Shown here in pieces: positions 53,807 to 62,812 of a stretch of DNA of 64,000 nucleotides. Below the pieces are notes generated by a model. That model was not told where the DNA came from. It was given only the letters and a program-made list of their open reading frames with translations, and did no database searches. The position numbers and the translations under genes are program-made. Position 1 is the stretch's first letter. Every line of letters starts with the position of its first letter. Origin of the DNA: Saprospiraceae bacterium (lineage in GTDB: Bacteria; Bacteroidota; Bacteroidia; Chitinophagales; Saprospiraceae); assembly GCA_016714025.1 (NCBI GenBank), contig JADJOB010000002.1, forward strand, positions 355,501-419,500, written 5' to 3'.

Positions 53807-55087
53807 TCAAACAGCTCCGGCGGTTACCAAACTCATGGTTTCAGGATTCAAATAGCGCTGTCCCAATCCTTTGAGTTTTTCTGAGTCTACTGTCAGGATA
53901 GCATCCATCAATTCTTCCAAAGAAGCAGTTGAACCGTACTCGGTCACCAGAATTTTTATGAAAACCATGGTTTGAAATGGACCATCCAATAAACGCATGA
54001 TATTTCCACACAAATAATTTCTGACCAATTCCAATTCCGGTTTAGGTATTTTACGCTCCTGTAAAAGGATTAATTCCTGTTGAATGTTGTGAATGGCATC
54101 CTGCATTTTTTCCGGATTCAACTCAGCACTGATATAAAAACACCCATCGTAAACCTGGGCGTCCAGAGTTGAATGAATGTCGTATGTATATCCTTTATCT
54201 TCCCTGATGTTTTTCATTAAACGAGAACCAAAATAATCGCCCAAAATGGTATTTAAAACATACATTCCAAAGAAATCAGGATCTTGTTTTCTGAACATGC
54301 GTTTGCCCATTTTAAGGCTACTTTGTGCACAATTGGCTATGGGTATCTGTTTTATAAGTCTTTCTGTTGAAGCATGATCCGGAATTGAAATAGGCCCTTT
54401 ATTTTTAAGTGGAAACAATTCACCAATTTTTTGAAATAAACGGTCCGTTTTAGCATTGAGTTCACCACAGTAAAATACATTCATGTAGTCAGCAATATAA
54501 TTTTCCTGCTGGTACCTAAACAAATCAGCTGGTTTTACATCATCTATTAAATCTGTTTGTGTATTGTAACCATAAACGGAATCACGCCCATAAATCAATG
54601 AGGTAAATTCTCTATAACTGACATAATCAGGTTCTGTCAATTGGTGCTGTAATTGAGATTTGAGAACTTTCTTGGCCCGGTTGAGATCTTCTTCCCGGAA
54701 TGCAGGATTAGCTATCAAATCACAAATAAATAAAGCCAGGTATTCAAAGTGCTTTTGAAGGCAACTCATGGAAATCACCGTAAAATCCAAATCCGCAAAA
54801 ATGGCCAATTGGGCTCCATAAAAATCAATAATATCCGCTACTTCCTCAGAATGTAGTTTTAGCGTACCTTCCTGCAATTGATTTGCGGTGAGGCGGGCTA
54901 CTAATTTTTTATGTTCGGAACAACGGCCATTTCGAAACACGATTTCCATCGAACAAAGGCCTTTTTTGTTGGTTTGGATTTGGTATAGTCCAAAACCCGA
55001 TTTCCATTCAGTATATTGAAATTCAGGCAGTTTGAGACTTTTCCAGTCCGTTTGAACCTGGGGCAATGTTAAAAAAGCAGGATTCAT
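53807..55087 (-). CDS. M16-family peptidase-like protein lacking the zinc motif
   Basis: 426 residues arranged like a single M16 (insulinase/mitochondrial processing peptidase) half. The place of the HxxEH motif is TANQL (residues 67-71, in RLTANQLQEGT), so the zinc ligands and the catalytic Glu are absent. The R/Y pair typical of the non-catalytic partner is kept in IREDKGYTYDIHS. It should therefore be a non-catalytic subunit. Its active partner is not encoded nearby; the neighbours are mreB and divergent dnaN. No signal peptide is visible, so a cytosolic location is likely. Confidence 0.82.
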   Translation of the reverse strand: MNPAFLTLPQVQTDWKSLKLPEFQYTEWKSGFGLYQIQTNKKGLCSMEIVFRNGRCSEHKKLVARLTANQLQEGTLKLHSEEVADIIDFYGAQLAIFADLDFTVISMSCLQKHFEYLALFICDLIANPAFREEDLNRAKKVLKSQLQHQLTEPDYVSYREFTSLIYGRDSVYGYNTQTDLIDDVKPADLFRYQQENYIADYMNVFYCGELNAKTDRLFQKIGELFPLKNKGPISIPDHASTERLIKQIPIANCAQSSLKMGKRMFRKQDPDFFGMYVLNTILGDYFGSRLMKNIREDKGYTYDIHSTLDAQVYDGCFYISAELNPEKMQDAIHNIQQELILLQERKIPKPELELVRNYLCGNIMRLLDGPFQTMVFIKILVTEYGSTASLEELMDAILTVDSEKLKGLGQRYLNPETMSLVTAGAV

Positions 55088-55123
55088 AAGATTGATCGCG
55101 AATATGGCTTCATAAAATAAACG

Positions 55124-55131
55124 TATTTTTG
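55124..55131 (+). promoter_or_regulatory. Candidate -7 box (TATTTTTG) for dnaN
   Basis: Exact TAnnTTTG match in the 134-base divergent gap, 90 bases before the dnaN ATG. No -33 TTTG at the expected spacing. Confidence 0.5.
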
Positions 55132-55221
55132 TGTTCCAAACCCATTTTAAACAGAAAAAAGGTCGCTAAGTTGCACCTGAAATCCTATAGAGCCATTAGA
55201 AAACAAGCTTAAATTAAACAA

Positions 55222-56337
55222 ATGAAATTTACCATTTCTTCGGGTCATTTCCTGGAAAAACTAAATAAAGTATCTGCTGCTTTAGCTTCAAACCCGGTCA
55301 TTCCGGTGTTGGAAGATTTTTTAATTACCTCCAAAGACGGGAGTTTATCTATTACCGCTTCAAATCTTGAATTAACCATTACCACACAGGCGGAAGCTCA
55401 AATTTCCAAACAAGGGACCATAGCCATCCCAGGCCGTACCTTGATGGATACTTTGAAGTCATTGGCTGAACAACCTGTTCAGATCGATGTAAATCCTGAT
55501 ACCAATGGCATCGAAATCACGTCTCAATCCGGAAAATATAAATTGGTAGGTGAAAAATCTGATGATTTCCCAGAATTGAGCTTACCAACAAACGAAGACA
55601 AAATCACGATGTCTGCCGAAAGTTTGTTGAATGCCATTGATCGTACAGCCTTCGCAACCAGTAATGATGAAATGCGTCAAGCCATGAAAGGCATCTGTGT
55701 AAATATAGATTTTAACAGCCTGACTTTTGCAGCAACCGATGCCCATAAATTGGTGAAATACACCTTTCTGAATAATCAAAGTGAAGCTTCATCTACTTTG
55801 ATCTTAACTAAAAAATCTTTATTGGCTTTAAAATCCATTTTGCCTAAAGACGGCGACATTACCATTCATTTTGGCAGAACCAAAGCATTTTTTAGTTTTG
55901 ATAATACCGTGTTATCTACCCGCTTGATTGAAGCAAAATATCCGGATTACAATGCGGTAATTCCAACCAACAATCCCTATTTATTGCAAGTCAATCGGAT
56001 TGAATTGTTGTCGGCATTGCGACGTTTGGTTGTCTATGCAAATAAATCAACCAACCAGGTTGTATTTAATATATTAGATAAAAGTTTGACGATTTCTTCG
56101 CAGGATGTGGACATGTCTAATGAAGCCACCGAACAATTGAGTTGTACATATCAAGGAGAGCCCATAACCATTGGTTTTAATGGTAAATTTTTGATAGAAA
56201 TGTTGTCGGTCATGAATTGTGAAAATATACACATCGAATTATCTCAGGCTAATAAACCCGGTATCATTTTACCGGCTGAACAAGCTACAGGCGAACAACT
56301 CCTGATGTTGATTATGCCGATTATGAGCAATTACTAA
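55222..56337 (+). CDS. dnaN: DNA polymerase III beta subunit (sliding clamp)
   Basis: 371 residues. Three clamp domains of about 120 residues each; FTISSGHFLEKLNKVSAALASNPVIPVLEDFLI at the N-terminus and PIMSNY at the very end are characteristic. The ring tethers polymerase to DNA. It is four bases upstream of nadD. No dnaA or other origin gene is next to it, so this is not evidence for an origin. Confidence 0.97.
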   Translation: MKFTISSGHFLEKLNKVSAALASNPVIPVLEDFLITSKDGSLSITASNLELTITTQAEAQISKQGTIAIPGRTLMDTLKSLAEQPVQIDVNPDTNGIEITSQSGKYKLVGEKSDDFPELSLPTNEDKITMSAESLLNAIDRTAFATSNDEMRQAMKGICVNIDFNSLTFAATDAHKLVKYTFLNNQSEASSTLILTKKSLLALKSILPKDGDITIHFGRTKAFFSFDNTVLSTRLIEAKYPDYNAVIPTNNPYLLQVNRIELLSALRRLVVYANKSTNQVVFNILDKSLTISSQDVDMSNEATEQLSCTYQGEPITIGFNGKFLIEMLSVMNCENIHIELSQANKPGIILPAEQATGEQLLMLIMPIMSNY

Positions 56338-56341
56338 ACGC

Positions 56342-56917
56342 ATGACCATTGGTTTGTTTTTTGGCTCATTCAATCCAATTCATACCGGACATTTAATTAT
56401 AGCGCAACACATTGCTAATTTTAATGAAATCGACCAGGTTTGGTTGGTAGTAAGTCCTCACAATCCATTAAAAACAAAAAGCAGTTTAGCCAATGATTAC
56501 GATCGTTTGCATTTAGTCAACCTCGCATTGGAGAACAATCCGAAAATAAAAGCGTCGAGTATTGAATTTAAATTGCCACAACCCTCTTATACGATTGATA
56601 CACTGGCGCATCTCAAAGAAAAATATCCGGAACATGAATTTGCGCTGATTATGGGTGCCGACAATTTACAGAGTTTACATAAATGGAAACATTACGAATT
56701 GCTTTTACAAAATCACACCATTTACATATACCAACGCAGTGGCAGTTTAAAGGAAAATTTATTTCCTGAAGCAAAAAATATATTATTTTGCGAAGCACCC
56801 CTATTGGATATTTCCTCAACCTATATCCGAACAAAAATTAAAGAGGGAAAATCCATCCGGTACCTGGTGCCTGACAAAGTATTTGAATATTTGGAAGGAA
56901 GCACAATGTATAAGTAG
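56342..56917 (+). CDS. nadD: Nicotinate-nucleotide adenylyltransferase
   Basis: 191 residues. The nucleotidyltransferase motif GSFNPIHTGHL near residues 8-18 and the C-terminal ISSTYIR motif are present, with the NadD-type LPQPSYTIDTLAHL substrate segment. It adenylates nicotinate mononucleotide to deamido-NAD. It is transcribed with dnaN (four-base gap). The next gene, frr, converges. Confidence 0.95.
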   Translation: MTIGLFFGSFNPIHTGHLIIAQHIANFNEIDQVWLVVSPHNPLKTKSSLANDYDRLHLVNLALENNPKIKASSIEFKLPQPSYTIDTLAHLKEKYPEHEFALIMGADNLQSLHKWKHYELLLQNHTIYIYQRSGSLKENLFPEAKNILFCEAPLLDISSTYIRTKIKEGKSIRYLVPDKVFEYLEGSTMYK

Positions 56918-57460
56918 ATCAGTTTAAAAGGTGCATAAGGAATTGCATCTAAAATAGTAAAAGATAAAAATATTCCAAAATTTAAAACAAGACAATCTTC
57001 TTTTACTGGAATCTCATTCTAAAACCAAGCTATCAATTTTAGAAATTCAAATTTGAATCTTTATAGTAAACATTTAAAATGTAATTACTAAATTTCTTAT
57101 AGATTCATTAATGAAGTATTTAATTATAAATTAAATTGGTTGGAGATGTGACGGTGTTGAGGTAAGAGAGGGAGGAAATGCTGCAATTTTTCAATGCTGC
57201 AATGGTTCAATTCTTTTATGGTTTAATTGTCTAATGTTTTAATTGGATTTTGCTTAAGCTCAATGGTTTATTCTCCAATGAACTGTTTGCCTCTTTGCTA
57301 TAGACTATAGACTAAAGGCTATAGACTCTAAACCATATTCCCAAGCTCGACAAATTCAAACTTTGAATTCCTATATCAAACGACTTTTGAAATATAATTC
57401 AAATGCTAGCGAAACCAAGTCATTTGAATTAATATTTAAACAAGAAAATAATATTGACAA
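56918..57460. other. Intergenic region between convergent nadD and frr
   Basis: 543 bases with no gene. AT-rich in its first half. The second half (57170-57335) holds degenerate short repeats, annotated separately. No strong terminator hairpin is evident despite the convergent genes. The open frame on the plus strand from 57363 runs into frr on the other strand and is a shadow. Confidence 0.55.
57170..57335. repeat. Degenerate short-repeat region
   Basis: Variants of an approximately 10-12-base theme follow each other: TGCTGCAATTTTTCAA, TGCTGCAATGGTTCAATT, TATGGTTTAATTG, TAATGTTTTAATTGG and CAATGGTTTATT. After these, CTATAGACTATAGACTA and GGCTATAGACTCTA at 57298-57330 repeat a TATAGACT core three times. 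It looks like intergenic slippage-type sequence similar in character to the block at 6585-6644. Confidence 0.7.
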
Positions 57461-58024
57461 TTATACGGTCATAATTTCTTTATCCTTTGCTTCAACGATT
57501 TTATCAATTTTAGCGATAAAATTATTGACCTGGTTTTGGATTTCCTGTTCTTTGCTTTTGGCAATATCTTCTGATAAGCCATTCTTTTGTTCTTTCTTTA
57601 TAACATCCAATATTTTATGCCGGGACGAACGAACGCTGACCTTTGCTTCTTCGCCATAATGCTTTACTTGCTTTACATATTCTTTACGGCGATCTTCGGT
57701 CAAAGGGGGAATCGCAATTCTTATTAATTCGCCATCATTTTGTGGAGTAACTCCTAGATTAGATGCAAAAATTGCTTGCTCAATATCGCCTATGATCTTT
57801 TTTTCCCAAGGCTGTATTGTAATGGTGCGTGCATCCGCCAAACTCATATTGGATACCTGGCTGATCGGAACCGGCGCACCATAATAATTTACCATAACAC
57901 CATCCAGCATCGACGTTGATGCTTTTCCTGTGCGCACTTTCACCAACTCTTTTTGAAGATGGTCAATTGCACGTTCAAACTCATCATGACATTTTCTTAG
58001 TTGCGATTCTAATTCAGCCGACAT
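57461..58024 (-). CDS. frr: Ribosome recycling factor
   Basis: 187 residues, all of the two-domain RRF length. It dissociates post-termination ribosomes together with EF-G. VRTGKASTSMLDGVMVNYYGAPVPISQVSNMSLADARTITIQPWEK and the later RIAIPPLTEDRRKEYVKQVK are textbook RRF. A promoter box lies 77 bases upstream. pyrH, its frequent neighbour, is not present. Confidence 0.97.
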   Translation of the reverse strand: MSAELESQLRKCHDEFERAIDHLQKELVKVRTGKASTSMLDGVMVNYYGAPVPISQVSNMSLADARTITIQPWEKKIIGDIEQAIFASNLGVTPQNDGELIRIAIPPLTEDRRKEYVKQVKHYGEEAKVSVRSSRHKILDVIKKEQKNGLSEDIAKSKEQEIQNQVNNFIAKIDKIVEAKDKEIMTV

Positions 58025-58100
58025 AGATTCTATTTTAAAAGGATAATTTAATTTTTTAAATGAATGGTAATTCTTTGGAATACTAAAAGTTTTTAATCAA

Positions 58101-58108
58101 CAAAATTA
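58101..58108 (-). promoter_or_regulatory. Candidate -7 box (TAATTTTG) for frr
   Basis: The minus strand reads TAATTTTG, an exact TAnnTTTG match, 77 bases before the frr ATG. No -33 TTTG found at 18-20 bases. Confidence 0.45.
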
Positions 58109-58152
58109 CAAACAGAATTACAGCTGATGTAACTCTGGATAATTTTATTTGA

Positions 58153-58854
58153 TTATTCTCTGTTAATTCCCATATAACGCAAAACTAAATAAAGCAACAT
58201 GACCAAAGAAGATAAAGCTTGTGCTAAATAGGTTAATCCGGCCCATGTCAATGCGTCTTTAGCTCCAGTATATTCCTGTCCGCTAACAACACCTTGTTCG
58301 TTAATCCATACCAAAGCTCTTTTGCTCGCATCAAATTCCACCGGCAAAGTAATCAAACTAAAAATCGTGGTGATTGCAAACGTGAAGATGGTAATCAATA
58401 ACAAGGATGGAAATGTATTGGCCAACATAAATGCAGCCAACAATAAAAATTGTTGTGCGGTAGATGCAATTTTAACGACCGGAACAATTTTCGAACGCAA
58501 TTGCAAGAATGCATAAGCCGTATCGTGTTGAACAGCATGTCCGCATTCATGAGCGGAAACGGCAGCAGAAGCTACGCTCCTACCTCGATATACGTCCGGA
58601 CTTAAATTTACGGTTTTATCCAGAGGGTTGTAGTGATCACTTAAAAAGCCCTGAGATTCCTGTACACGGACATCATGAATTCCATAATACTTTAACATAG
58701 ATTCTGCTACTTCTTTACCCGATAAATTGGACCGCAGTCCCATCATGGAATAGGTCTTAAATTTGGATTGCAGCCTGTTGGAAACAAACATTCCCACTAA
58801 AGACAATGCAATAGTTAAAATATACCAAATCATGTAATCAGCATTTAATACCAT
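58153..58854 (-). CDS. YugP-like zinc metallopeptidase (membrane)
   Basis: 233 residues. HEXXH appears as HECGH in SAHECGHAVQHDTAY near residue 102. Hydrophobic segments flank it (~8-25, ~130-175, ~205-228). GLRSNLSGKEVAESMLKYYGIHDVRV and the LSPDVYRGRSVASAAVSAHECGHA context match the Zn-peptidase_2/YugP family. Substrate unknown. It is isolated between serS and frr on the same strand. Confidence 0.88.
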   Translation of the reverse strand: MVLNADYMIWYILTIALSLVGMFVSNRLQSKFKTYSMMGLRSNLSGKEVAESMLKYYGIHDVRVQESQGFLSDHYNPLDKTVNLSPDVYRGRSVASAAVSAHECGHAVQHDTAYAFLQLRSKIVPVVKIASTAQQFLLLAAFMLANTFPSLLLITIFTFAITTIFSLITLPVEFDASKRALVWINEQGVVSGQEYTGAKDALTWAGLTYLAQALSSLVMLLYLVLRYMGINRE

Positions 58855-58921
58855 ATGTGTTTTTTGTATTTATAAACAATAAAGCAAGACAAGAGATTCC
58901 AATTTTAACTTTAAATATTTC

Positions 58922-60202
58922 TTAATAGATCCGGTCAAACCCTGTATAGGGTCTGAGTGCTTCGGGAATTACGATTCCATCGGCATCCTGGTGGTTTTCC
59001 AACAGGGCTGCGACGATTCTGGCTAAAGCCAATGCGGAACCATTGAGTGTATGGGCCAAAACAGATTCACCTTTGTCATTTTTAAAACGAAGTTTCATCC
59101 TATTGGTTTGAAAGGTTTCAAAATTTGAAACGGAACTCACCTCTAACCAACGTTCCTGGGCGGCAGAATACACCTCGAAGTCATAGGTCATCGCAGATGC
59201 AAATCCCATATCACCCCCGCAAAGGCGCAAAATCCGATAGGGCAATTGCAATTTAATCAACAAGCCTTCTACATGAGCCAGCATTTCTTCCAGCACCGAA
59301 TAAGAACGATCCGGATGTTCAATTCGCACAATTTCAACCTTGTCAAACTGATGAACCCGGTTTAATCCTTTGACATGCGCACCGTAGGACCCTGCCTCGC
59401 GTCGGAAACAAGGGGTATACCCACACATTTTTATAGAAAAATCATCCTTCTTTAAAATTACATCCCTGTAGATATTGGTAACAGGGACTTCAGCAGTCGG
59501 GATCAGGTATAGATTGTCTTTTTCAGCATAATACATCTGGCCTTCCTTGTCAGGCAATTGACCGGTCCCACGGGCGGAATCTGCATTAACCAACAAAGGA
59601 ACCTGAATTTCTTCATAGCCGGCTTTCGTGGCCTCATCCAGAAAAAAATTGATTAAAGCTCTTTGGAGTTTGGCTCCTTTGTTACGATATACGATAAAAC
59701 CGGAACCGGAAATTTTCACTCCCAATTCCATGTCAAACAAATCATACTTTTTTGCAAGCTCCCAGTGGGGTAAGGCTCCCTCCGCTAATTTTGGCAAATC
59801 TTCCGTCCAGGCTTTATACACCAAATTGTCTTCCGGGGTTTTTCCCTCAGGTACAAGGATATAAGGTACATTAGGCAATACCAATAAACGTTCTTCAATT
59901 CCCAATTTGGCGGCTTCCAGGGCTTCTTCCAATTTTAAATTGGCTTCTTTTATTTGCACTACCTCAAGTTTTCGAGATTCGGCATCAGCGGCTTTTCCGC
60001 TTTTAAAAAATTCGCCAATTTCCTTAGACAGAATGTTCAATTTCTCCAGATTTTTATCGACTAAAAGCTGGCTGGCTTTTCGGGTGTCATCCAAGGCAAT
60101 TATTTCCGGAACCAATGCCAAAAGCTCTTCCGGAAGATTTCGTTTTCGATACCCTTCCAGGACACGTTCCATTTCATTTCGTAATATTCGGAGCTCAAGC
60201 AT
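58922..60202 (-). CDS. serS: Serine-tRNA ligase
   Basis: 426 residues. An N-terminal antiparallel coiled-coil arm (~30-100) that binds the long variable arm of tRNA-Ser is followed by the class II core: motif 2 FRREAGSYGAHVKGLNRVHQF and motif 3 near the C-terminus (NGSALALARIVAALLEN), with GGDMGFASAMTYDFEVYSA between. It charges tRNA-Ser and selenocysteine tRNA. Divergent from rho. Confidence 0.97.
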   Translation of the reverse strand: MLELRILRNEMERVLEGYRKRNLPEELLALVPEIIALDDTRKASQLLVDKNLEKLNILSKEIGEFFKSGKAADAESRKLEVVQIKEANLKLEEALEAAKLGIEERLLVLPNVPYILVPEGKTPEDNLVYKAWTEDLPKLAEGALPHWELAKKYDLFDMELGVKISGSGFIVYRNKGAKLQRALINFFLDEATKAGYEEIQVPLLVNADSARGTGQLPDKEGQMYYAEKDNLYLIPTAEVPVTNIYRDVILKKDDFSIKMCGYTPCFRREAGSYGAHVKGLNRVHQFDKVEIVRIEHPDRSYSVLEEMLAHVEGLLIKLQLPYRILRLCGGDMGFASAMTYDFEVYSAAQERWLEVSSVSNFETFQTNRMKLRFKNDKGESVLAHTLNGSALALARIVAALLENHQDADGIVIPEALRPYTGFDRIY

Positions 60203-60281
60203 ATCTCGGTGTTTCTGTTGGGCAATGTTACTGCAAAAAAGTAAATTTTATTAAAAAAGATGAAAAATCAATAGCTCGTAT

Positions 60282-60289
60282 TATATTTG
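60282..60289 (+). promoter_or_regulatory. Candidate -7 box (TATATTTG) for rho
   Basis: Exact TAnnTTTG match in the 264-base gap between divergent serS and rho. A transcript from here would carry a leader of about 170 bases before the rho ATG, room for autoregulation by termination, as known for rho in other bacteria. Confidence 0.55.
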
Positions 60290-60466
60290 CAGGGCGAAAC
60301 CGATAGTTTTTCAATTCTTCGCATCTCCAGAGTTTTTCCTTAGTCTTTTTCAAAAATTAGTTTTGTTATTTGGTTTTTGATTATTGGAAGCCTCTGAAAA
60401 CAAATCGTTTTTTATTCAAATCATTATTTATTTACTTTTTTCCACCTTCCCATCAATTCAATATTT

Positions 60467-62176
60467 ATGTACGACATTTTGCAGCTAAATGACATGCTGG
60501 TTCCTGAACTTCGCGAATTAGCAGAAAAAATTGGCTTAGAAAATTCTAAAAAATTAAGTAAACAGGATTTAATTTATAAAATCCTTGATCAACAAGCTTT
60601 AAATAAAAGTACCGTTGCAACCGATACCAATGTGGATTCTAAAGAAAATGCTCAAGCACCAGGGTATGAAATTCTGGAAGACGAACACAATGTTCGTCAT
60701 CGCAGAAGACGTGTAATTAAAAATGCCGATGCTGTTGCAGAAGAATCCGAAGCGCCCACAAACAATGATATAAAACCTGAAGTAATTCAAGCAACTGAAG
60801 TTACTGCTGTTGAAACAACCGAACCTGCGAAAGAAGGGGAAGTTGGAAAAGAGGACCAAAGGCCGCCTTATCGTCACAGAGATCAGCGTCAAGGAAATTA
60901 TCGTCAAAACAATTACAGAAGACCGAATCGCTATGATTCCGGTGGAAATGAAAATCCAGAAGGGCAAACTGAAAATGGAGATAATTCCGGTCAGCAACAT
61001 GCAGAAGCCGGTGAATTTCAAAAGCCAGCTGAACCATTATTTGTAGTGGAACTTGAAGGTGTGATTGAAGGAGCGGGTGTATTGGAAATGATGCCGGATG
61101 GATTTGGGTTTTTGAGAAGTGCAGATTATAATTATCTATCTTCTCCGGATGATATTTATGTATCTCCTTCACAAATAAAATTATTTGGATTAAAAACAGG
61201 TGACTCGGTTGTTGGTGCAATCCGTCCACCAAAAGATGGTGAAAAATATTTTGCCTTATTAAAAGTTTCAAAAATTAACGGACTGGATCCGATTATGATT
61301 CGTGACCGAGTTCCGTTTGATTATTTGACACCCTTGTTTCCGAATGAAAAATTTAAATTAACGACCAGCCCAAGTGGAAGAGATTATGGCAATCGGATGA
61401 TTGATTTATTTACACCGATTGGAAAAGGTCAAAGAGGCTTGATAGTAGCTCAACCAAAAACGGGTAAAACCTTTTTATTAAAAGATATCGCAAACGCTAT
61501 TTCAACCAATCATCCGGAATGTTTCTTACTGATTTTATTGATTGACGAAAGACCGGAAGAGGTTACTGACATGAAACGCAATGTAAATGCGGAGGTCATT
61601 TCTTCTACTTTTGATGAACCGGCAGACAATCACGTACGCGTTGCAAATATCGTGTTGGAAAAAGCCAAACGGATGGTTGAATGCGGTCACGACGTCGTCA
61701 TTTTATTAGATTCAATTACCCGATTGGCCCGGGCTTATAATACGGTTGCGCCTTCATCTGGAAAAGTACTTTCCGGTGGGGTGGAAGCCAATGCACTTCA
61801 AAAACCAAAAAAATTCTTTGGGGCAGCCCGTAAAATTGAGCATGGGGGCTCACTTACCATTATTGCTACAGCTTTGATTGATACCGGATCTAAAATGGAC
61901 GGGGTTATTTTTGAAGAATTTAAAGGTACGGGCAATATGGAATTGCAATTAGATCGGACTTTATCAAATAAGCGCTTGTATCCTTCCATTGACCTCACCA
62001 AATCCAGTACCCGAAGAGAAGACTTATTGCTGGATGATAGCATTATCCAAAAAATGTTTGTACTCCGTAACCACCTCGCAGATATGAAACCAGAGGAAGC
62101 GGTGGAATTTGTAAAAAAACACATGGTAGGGACCAGTACCAATGAAGAATTTTTAATTTCTATGAATAGTCGGTAA
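60467..62176 (+). CDS. rho: Transcription termination factor Rho with long disordered N-terminal insertion
   Basis: 569 residues, about 150 more than E. coli Rho. A Rho_N helical domain (1-42) is followed by a low-complexity, disordered region at ~45-190. It is first acidic and Ala/Thr/Glu-rich, then Arg/Asn/Tyr/Gln-rich (PPYRHRDQRQGNYRQNNYRRPN at 133-154). After it come the cold-shock-like RNA-binding domain (~195-275) and the RecA-like motor with Walker A QPKTGKT at 329-335 and ILLDSITRLARAYN. It is a hexameric RNA translocase that ends transcription. An insertion of this kind is known from Bacteroides Rho. Confidence 0.95.
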   Translation: MYDILQLNDMLVPELRELAEKIGLENSKKLSKQDLIYKILDQQALNKSTVATDTNVDSKENAQAPGYEILEDEHNVRHRRRRVIKNADAVAEESEAPTNNDIKPEVIQATEVTAVETTEPAKEGEVGKEDQRPPYRHRDQRQGNYRQNNYRRPNRYDSGGNENPEGQTENGDNSGQQHAEAGEFQKPAEPLFVVELEGVIEGAGVLEMMPDGFGFLRSADYNYLSSPDDIYVSPSQIKLFGLKTGDSVVGAIRPPKDGEKYFALLKVSKINGLDPIMIRDRVPFDYLTPLFPNEKFKLTTSPSGRDYGNRMIDLFTPIGKGQRGLIVAQPKTGKTFLLKDIANAISTNHPECFLLILLIDERPEEVTDMKRNVNAEVISSTFDEPADNHVRVANIVLEKAKRMVECGHDVVILLDSITRLARAYNTVAPSSGKVLSGGVEANALQKPKKFFGAARKIEHGGSLTIIATALIDTGSKMDGVIFEEFKGTGNMELQLDRTLSNKRLYPSIDLTKSSTRREDLLLDDSIIQKMFVLRNHLADMKPEEAVEFVKKHMVGTSTNEEFLISMNSR

Positions 62177-62194
62177 TAATTTAATAAATCGTCG

Positions 62195-62202
62195 TATATT
62201 TG
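62195..62202 (+). promoter_or_regulatory. Candidate -7 box (TATATTTG) for rpmH-rnpA
   Basis: Exact TAnnTTTG match 38 bases before the rpmH ATG and 18 bases after the rho stop, giving rpmH its own start point independent of rho. The -33 position holds no TTTG. Confidence 0.55.
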
Positions 62203-62240
62203 CAGTCCATTTTAATTAAGGCCTTGATAATCATAGTATT

Positions 62241-62396
62241 ATGAAACGTACATTTCAACCTTCCAGAAGAAAAAGAGCCAACAAACATGGCTTTAGATCC
62301 CGTATGAAAAGCAAAAACGGAAGGAAAGTTCTTGCTCGTCGCCGCGCTCGTGGAAGACTTCGTCTGAGTGTTTCTGATGAAGGTGGTTCAAAATAA
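62241..62396 (+). CDS. rpmH: 50S ribosomal protein L34
   Basis: 51 residues, small and highly basic: MKRTFQPSRRKRANKHGFRSRM start, then GRKVLARRRARGR, the L34 signature, with an acidic tail SVSDEGGSK that some Bacteroidota L34 proteins have. It is part of the large subunit. It stands directly before rnpA, the classical rpmH-rnpA pair, with 20 bases between stop and the next start. Confidence 0.97.
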   Translation: MKRTFQPSRRKRANKHGFRSRMKSKNGRKVLARRRARGRLRLSVSDEGGSK

Positions 62397-62416
62397 GCCG
62401 TCTATCCTAAGCAAAT

Positions 62417-62806
62417 GTGAGCCCAGATCATAAATTTCCTGCCAGGCTCCGGATTAAGTCTCAAAAGCAAATTGATTTATTAATTGCGGAATCAAGTTCC
62501 CTCTTTGCTCATCCATTAATTTTAAAATATCATATTTCAAAATTGCCCGAAGAAGCTGAAACTTCACCCCAATTAGCAATTTCTGTACCTAAACGTTTGT
62601 TTAAAAAAGCTCACGACCGAAATCTAATTAAACGGCGAATCCGGGAAGTCTATCGCAACTGTTGGAAAGAATACATTCCTGAGTCCAGTAATTCTCAAGT
62701 CTTGTTGCTACTGGTTCTAATTGGAAAAATAATACCGGAATATTCCGAATTAGAAAAAGCCATTCATCAATTGTTGAAGAAACTAGGAAAGCTGAATGTT
62801 CAATAA
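62417..62806 (+). CDS. rnpA: Ribonuclease P protein component
   Basis: 129 residues. The RNR motif region KKAHDRNLIKRRIRE is complete, with an upstream SVPKRLFKKA segment. It binds the RNase P RNA and the 5' leader of pre-tRNAs. The start is GTG at 62417; a nearby ATG at 62415 is out of frame. It pairs with rpmH as usual; yidD and yidC do not follow. The stop is six bases from the stop of the convergent next gene. Confidence 0.93.
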   Translation: MSPDHKFPARLRIKSQKQIDLLIAESSSLFAHPLILKYHISKLPEEAETSPQLAISVPKRLFKKAHDRNLIKRRIREVYRNCWKEYIPESSNSQVLLLLVLIGKIIPEYSELEKAIHQLLKKLGKLNVQ

Positions 62807-62812
62807 AAAATT

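Noticed and set aside
53807..55087. M16-like gene as a pseudogene
   Set aside because: The frame is intact over 426 residues and the R/Y pair is conserved; loss of the zinc motif is a known property of partner subunits.
55222..56337. Replication origin next to dnaN
   Set aside because: No dnaA, recF or gyrB gene and no cluster of DnaA boxes; dnaN is often far from the origin in Bacteroidota.
57363..57659. 98-residue plus-strand open frame in the nadD-frr gap
   Set aside because: Two thirds of it is antisense to frr and the remainder is simple AT-rich sequence; not a gene.
60599..61021. 140-residue open frame on the minus strand within rho
   Set aside because: It lies opposite the low-complexity insertion of rho, is Phe/Ser/Ile-rich and has no recognisable domain or start context; a shadow of rho.
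62241..62806. Replication origin suggested by the rpmH-rnpA pair
   Set aside because: yidC, dnaA and DnaA-box clusters are absent on either side; the pair alone is not evidence.
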